From Phoronis australis (lineage: Eukaryota > Phoronida > Phoronidae): 64,000 nt of DNA. Positions 59,201 through 64,000 of the stretch are shown in pieces; the first letter of the stretch is position 1, and every line of letters begins with the position of its first letter. The stretch is from NCBI GenBank assembly GCA_002633005.1, contig NMRA01000323.1, forward strand, positions 443,997 to 507,996, given 5' to 3'. Below the pieces are notes generated by a model, which saw nothing but the letters and a program-made list of their open reading frames with translations, was not told the origin of the DNA and made no database searches. A program made the translations under genes and the position numbers.

Positions 59201-61465
59201 GCCGGTGCTCGCACGGGAGAATCTTAAGGATGCACTGTAGTGTATTTTATGGCCGAAAAGCGCATTTTTAGAAGGAACAGTCTTGACCCCGCTCAACAGA
59301 GGACGGTTGACTCCAGACCACATTAGTACGTACTGCAACATATATCGAGTGGAGGCANATTGCTGCATTGGGTTATCTAATATCATCGGTAGAATAGTCT
59401 GCGGATGGATAACCGACCATCCGGTCGTGAACAGTGTCCGTTTGTATTCTGGTTCGTTGTTGGTTGCCGGTGTTGCCAGCATGCTACTTCCCTTTGTCTC
59501 CAGTTTTGCTGCTCATGCGACATGCTGCACGTTGTTTGGCTTGTGTATGGGTGAGTTTCCGATACAATCTGTTGTAAATAGGCTAAAGAAGAATACGCTG
59601 TCAAAAATATCCATTTTCAAAAGTCAACAGGCTTACAACTGCACGACAAGCAAAAGACACCATAAGGTCTGAGGTGTTTTTAAGGTTATATTCGATGTTA
59701 TCGACACGAATGTGCATGTAGCCCAATAATATATAAGTTAAGAGTGTAAAATTATAAATTTTGAAAGTAGAATGCAATTGTTGCGTATGTAGGCAGGAAA
59801 TTTCCGTGTAACTAAGTGTTATTAAAATAACATGGGTGCACCTAGAGGGGACTTGGGGGGCTCGAACGAGCTCCCCAATTAGGCGAATTGGGCTAAAAGG
59901 TCCGCCTCAATGAAACAAAAAGTCCGAGCAAACGAGACAAAGTCCACAAAGTCCACAAAGTCCACAGGCATTCGGCGCGGATGCAGAATTCGTAGGCCTG
60001 AACCTGGTGGGGCCCCAGTTTTTTCTTTTGTCCTCGTTGCTCTTTTTTCAGTGAAGGTCCGCATACAGAGAAATTCGAGCCCCCTATATTTTAGGCTGGA
60101 TGCGCGCATGAATAATACTAAACTAATTTGATAGTACTCTGAGAAAGTTAGTGTGTAGTATTCAATTCCATTTGCTGAAAGCATTAAACCTAGATAGACG
60201 ATAGCCGCGCCATATTAAAATTTAAATATCTGCCAGACGGCGATCAGGTCTTTGATGAGCTGGTCTTGGGCACCGCATACACATCCCATGTAATGCGGCG
60301 GACGGGAGGTTTCAATCTACTCGTATAAGCAGCGTTTTAACACCTTTGTTGTTTTCAAAGCGCCCGAAAATTTTCACTGTTGTACGGGCTTAGGTAAAAG
60401 GCCTAACCTCATGACATATCCACGGATGAAGGAAATTAGGTCCCATTCCCACTGTAATGAAGAGTCCGCGACTAAATAGTCAGCGACTGATAAAGCGGGG
60501 AAATTCCGATCACAGCCGATGTTAAAAAGCTAAAGTAAAATAGTGAGGGAATGGGAGGTGTTGAGAGTGGAATTTGACTACCTCTGTTTTTAAATCAATG
60601 AACTGCTGTGTGGCAGAGTAGTGAATTTGTGTCCGCGACCTTGACTTTTAATTCAAAATTAACGAAAGAGCACAATCTTTGCAACGGTATTAATAACATG
60701 ACCGAATTCGTTCATATAATGTTCAAGGTAGGTTACGTCATTGTGTCTTGCTTGCGAAGCTTTGCTCTGTGCTTGAACATCAGTAGCAATTTTGCAACGT
60801 ATTTAAAAATCGACTGGTGTTTCTTCTTTCTCCACAGCCTTCTATGTATCTCTGCGTACAATTATACTCGTCGACGTCTTGGGAATCGACAAGCTCACGA
60901 ATAGTTTTGGAATACTCGCGACATTTCAAGGTTTTGGATCTTTTGCAGCGCCTCCTATTGCAGGTTTGTATAACTTGGTCATCCGTGATTTTAAATGATT
61001 GGGTAGAATAAACAAACTATCACAAAGTAGTAGTAAACTGTTCAACAAGCAAATTTTCCATATACATTCTTGGTTTGACCCCACATTTAAAAGGAGATAC
61101 AATTTTTCTATTGTTAACGATTTGCCACGCGACCGAAAAACTTTGTTTGCGTCAGTTTGACAATGGCAATAAGGCAAAATTATGATTAAGTGCCCGACTG
61201 CTAAATATCATTGAACTCAAAGAGGGCGCTGTGATATTCCAGGAAGTGGATATTGGCTCATCGACTGTCGTACAATTTTATTGCTCTTTTCACTTCAGGT
61301 TATCTACTGGACATCACCTCGTCTTTCATCACACCTTTTGTCTTGACCGGCGTCTGCTTTATGTTTGCCGGTTGCGTATGCATACCTCTGAAGACTCTTT
61401 CAGTCATACCCAAAGAAATTACGTCGCCAAGGACTTCAGAAGTCGTCAGGGACATCATCACCTGA
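50297..61465 (+). CDS. SLC16 monocarboxylate-transporter-like protein (MFS), one segment missing at a contig join
   Basis: Twelve-pass plasma-membrane solute carrier of the MCT type; the substrate cannot be read from sequence. Exons: 50297-50486, 54863-55006, 55237-55338, 58343-59068, 59359-59550 (start cut by the n at 59358), 60838-60963 and 61299-61465. Every intron is phase 1 with GT-AG borders where visible. The family signature after TM4 is plain: YFERRRALANGVAMCGAG (consensus YFxKRRxLAxGxAxAG). The TM1 signature DGGWGW is altered to DSSYSW. TM2 joins as GPFVSVLVNRYGCRVV; TM6 ends VVCGALYRPI. A central hydrophilic loop of about 190 residues precedes TM7 (RSFLVIILSCTLWTG). GLSNIIGRIVCGWITDHP, LVDVLGIDKLTNSFGIL, and APPIAGYLLDIT follow in family order. 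The stretch between TM7 and SNIIGR, roughly 30-40 residues, is absent next to the n. The C-terminal tail is short. Confidence 0.9.
54239..54386. mobile_element. Fold-back element with GGGCTGGGTTGCATAAA ends, copy 2
   Basis: Ends GGGCTGGGTTGCATAAA and TTTACACAACTGGGCCCA. The interior holds TGACGTGACG and GCGACGTCATTG and matches 43469-43604. Intron 1 of the transporter gene. Confidence 0.8.
54394..54531. mobile_element. Fold-back element with GTTCAGTARCGCT ends
   Basis: 138 bp, left GTTCAGTAACGCTAGGACC, right GGTCCTAGCGTAGG then AGCGCTACTGAAC. It starts 7 bp after the previous element. No coding capacity. Confidence 0.75.
55592..56093. mobile_element. Inverted-repeat element ending in GGGTTTAGTATCCTTTT, copy 2, interrupted
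   Basis: The body aligns with 18106-18476. It is split by a CAGTGGCGGATC-family insertion at 55888-56022. Intron 3 of the transporter gene. Confidence 0.6.
55888..56022. mobile_element. CAGTGGCGGATC-family element nested in another repeat
   Basis: CAGGGGCGGATCCAGGATTT at the left, TAAATCCGTCACTG at the right, flanked by GATGA at 55883-55887 and 56023-56027. One n at 56004 shows part of the right half is unsequenced or joined. Confidence 0.85.
56583..57192. mobile_element. 610-bp element with long GC-rich inverted ends
   Basis: The left end (56583-56640) and the reverse complement of the right end (57135-57192) share GGTTCCCTGCGTGCCGCTAG followed by GTGGTA and CAGCACG. The interior is AT-rich without a recognised ORF. 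Related ends lie at 48293-48391. Intron 3 of the transporter gene. Confidence 0.8.
59838..60103. repeat. Inverted-repeat relic with three tandem ACAAAGTCC units
   Basis: GGGGGCTCGAA near 59855 and TTCGAGCCCCC at 60074-60084 are inverses. ACAAAGTCC is repeated three times at 59937-59963. Intron 5 of the transporter gene. Confidence 0.55.
60209..60645. repeat. Dispersed repeat, copy 2 (partner of 1935-3010)
   Basis: Matches 1935-2107 in its first 170 bp and the 2905-3000 part afterwards, with the middle tandem section missing. Confidence 0.55.
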
Positions 61466-61665
61466 TGCTGTCGTTTGCGCGTATAGGAATTTATCTCTGA
61501 ACCAAAAGCCTAGAAATTTGTTTCATTTAATCTCGTCTTACGCTCCACACACTATAATCGTAACATTAAAAGTTCCTACACGTACATGTACATGTATATC
61601 TCAAGAAATATCGCTTGACGCAGGACTCGTTCGGCGTCGTTCCTTTTGCTGTGGTGCTAAGCCCT

Positions 61666-61671
61666 AATAAA
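61666..61671 (+). terminator. Polyadenylation signal AATAAA for the SLC16-like gene
   Basis: First AATAAA after the stop codon, 200 bp downstream. Confidence 0.55.
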
Positions 61672-63035
61672 CTGGCCTACTACCGAGGAGTATCAACCTG
61701 AACTCGTAGAAGAATAGAAGTCCTACGAAATTGTAGTTGTTCCTGAGGAAAGAACGCCATTCACATTAAAGAATGGAATTGCGATTTATAAGAAGTAAAC
61801 TCGCAAGGAAAGAACTGCGTTTATGAGAAAAGAACCAGATTAATGCAGAAGGCATGTGCGGGCTTGAAGCAAGGTTGCAAAATTGTGAAACTTGCGACAA
61901 TAAGGAACTTGGTAAAACGGTATTTCGGGGTTTTTTTCCTGTTGGGGGCACGCCCTTTTACCCTCATTAAATCTACTATCGGCGACTGTGTCGGAAAGAC
62001 CGCAGGCACTTGGACGGAGACGAACTGGTGTCGACCGGTAGGCGAAAGTGGATTTGACCGTAGGTTAAATTGATGGAGTTTTGCGAAATCGAATTGTTGA
62101 GCATGTCTGTCCCAGACCCAATAACTCTTACTGTGGGCACGTTATTTTCTGACCTGGAAAATGACAAAAGCTCTAGATTCGCATAATGTATGCCATTTAC
62201 CTAGAGACGGATTGAGTGAGCGCCCCTACTCCAGACAAGACTAAAAGAAATCGCCGCCGCTTTTATATGCCGAGTTACGCGTATACTTAGCTTCGAAAAT
62301 CACGATTGGAACAGCCTTTGCGAAACTTATTGTCAGTTCAACCCCAGCGTGATCCTCGAGTGTTCCAGTAGTTCACTACGGTTAGTGCGCGTGTTGGATG
62401 TCTACGATGGATGATCTGGCCTACGTTCTAGGTGGCGTTAGTCGACTCAATTCTGTAACGTATGTGTTACAGGGAACGTGGCTTCGTGATACGGATCCCA
62501 ATTTCATTGTTTCAGATCACTGCATCTAGGAGCGATTGAGTTTAAGCATAACATGTTCTGAGAAAAGTTGAAACATATATGCTGGGTAAAGTGAATGCGC
62601 TATTGCGTGTCAACATTATTGATTGACATAAGAAGCGCAATGATAGCATCGAATTTTAAGGGAGATAAATCGGTTTTACGGCCAAAAATGCATTATTTTG
62701 GAGATTTTCTTAGATAGGATAGACTTCAACCTTCCAGTTATTAGCTTTGACCAGAGCAAGACTTCAAAATCCTACGAGTTCTTGGGACTTTCGTACAAAT
62801 CACCAATTCTCACCGCTGTCTGACAACCATTCGCTGAAATCGAGGCCTATGGCTCTACTAGTCACTGTGCGCTTAAAGCGCGGCCACTTATCAGATGGGG
62901 CTTAACTCCGTCAACAAAGCGTTGGAATGTGTCTGTTCAGGTTATGAATTCGATTCTGTGTTGGTGTTGATTTCAGAAAACCACTTCTCTCGCCCATTAT
63001 ATATTTTTAAAGTAAACAGTTTCTATTTTACATAG
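61672..63035. other. No gene recognised
   Basis: Short ORFs only. 62650-62815 weakly resembles 39730-39900 and 45700-45910. Confidence 0.5.
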
Positions 63036-63335
63036 CAGTGGCGGATCTAGGATACCATAAGGAGGGTGGCAACACGTTGACTCGGGGAATTGGGCAAAGC
63101 GCGATTGTATTTGTTGTATTTGCACAGGCGGCTCGAAAGTTCCGGGGCAGGGGATGTGGACCTTCCGTTCAGAAACTCTATCACGATTCCGCCGCGACCT
63201 GGGGTCTGAACCCCCCACTTCCGCTACCGGTCCTAGTTACTGAACTCAATATTTCCTCACGCTTCGCGCTGTTGCTGTTTCATTTTGCTTGTGGCAGCCA
63301 AGGGTAGTGGGCTGCCCCCCCTAAATCCGTCTGTG
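63036..63335. mobile_element. CAGTGGCGGATC-family element, 300-bp type copy
   Basis: CAGTGGCGGATCTAGGATAC at the left, CTAAATCCGTCTGTG at the right, flanked exactly by CATAG (63031-63035 and 63336-63340). Same length and interior as 43867-44166. Confidence 0.9.
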
Positions 63336-63340
63336 CATAG

Positions 63341-64000
63341 AGCGTTCGTGGTGAACGAGAGAACAATGTGCAAATTGTAGGTTACATTTTACTATTGGGA
63401 GGCTTTGCTTTTGATGAGAATTACAGAAACCAGGCGGTATAGGCCTATACTGGTATTTTTACAGCTGAATTTAAAAATCAAAATGTCACAATAACATCGG
63501 TGGATCCGTAAGTGTTATAAAAGTAATAAACCTAGACAAAACCTACTGTACCTAATGTATCTCAGTGCAATATGATCAGTACATGTATGCCTATTTACAA
63601 AATGTTTCATTCACTCCCGCCATCTGATCCACGTGTAGTGAAATGCTGAGCGTAGAATTATTGGCGTTGCACATTACGAAAAAAGATCCCCTTCTACGTA
63701 TAGACGTACCCGGCCGTACTCAAATGTTTACGAGACCTCTCTAGTATTCAGATTATACATATATACAAATACAAATACTTATAACTAAAGAGGAGGTCAA
63801 ATTTTTAGCGGAAGGGAATTAAGAGTCGGTTCCCATGGTGACACGTTGACGTACATGTAATCTAGATTCATTCGTTGGTATCCATTTTGTAAACGATCAT
63901 GTTTTGCCGTGGTTCAGACACGACAGTAGTATAGTAAGTTATTTAGACGCCCCGTTTTGCGGCTCCTCGGTCAAAGGTCATCTATGTGAAAGGAGGTCAC
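63341..64000. other. No gene recognised
   Basis: No supported ORF, RNA or repeat up to the right edge. Confidence 0.5.

Overview
The window reads as animal genomic DNA. Genes are split by GT-AG introns, intergenic stretches are long, and small transposable elements are dense. The proteins are metazoan: an importin-7/8, a BTG3/4-type BTG-Tob protein, an SLC16 monocarboxylate-transporter-like protein and a four-pass membrane protein. Frequent TAGGCCTA and TACATGTA words, tRNA-derived SINEs and the many terminal-inverted-repeat elements suggest a marine invertebrate. An echinoderm or hemichordate is my first guess and a mollusc is not excluded; this is an impression, not a proof. Single n characters at 13094, 15774, 20096, 48742, 56004 and 59358 and a 352-base gap at 17442-17793 look like contig joins, and two of the single-n joins sit between near-identical sequence.

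Layout. (1) 500-15040, minus: the first 12 coding exons (476 codons) of an importin-7/8 orthologue; the rest of the gene lies beyond the left edge. Its introns hold several repeats and an exon-intron junction repeated three times in tandem. (2) About 15.3-18.5 kb: a tandem duplication upstream of the importin start, then nested small elements, one carrying a tRNA-like sequence, and the assembly gap. (3) 21175-22248, minus: the coding part of a BTG3/4-like gene, with a long candidate 3' UTR down to about 18.58 kb and a likely non-coding first exon and promoter near 26.0-26.16 kb. (4) 27645-29046 and 32485-34546: two degraded copies of one THAP-bearing DNA transposon whose ends and TTAA-like target duplications point to the Kolobok superfamily. 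(5) 30599-37017, minus: a three-exon, 514-residue, four-pass membrane protein with a long Ser/Thr-rich tail; the second transposon copy lies in its first intron and a mariner relic lies just beyond its start. (6) About 37.8-50.2 kb: no gene recognised, but many repeats. (7) 50297-61465, plus: an SLC16-like transporter in at least seven exons, with part of the TM7-TM8 region missing at a one-base contig join. (8) 61.7-64 kb: no gene recognised; one 300-bp element.

The four genes have no obvious joint pathway (nuclear import, mRNA deadenylation/antiproliferation, membrane protein, solute transport) and are simply neighbours. The best new material is the repeat biology: a 300-bp element family with exact 5-bp target duplications, the THAP element pair, and the triplicated splice acceptor in the importin gene. 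I found no prokaryotic-type system, CRISPR array or operon.
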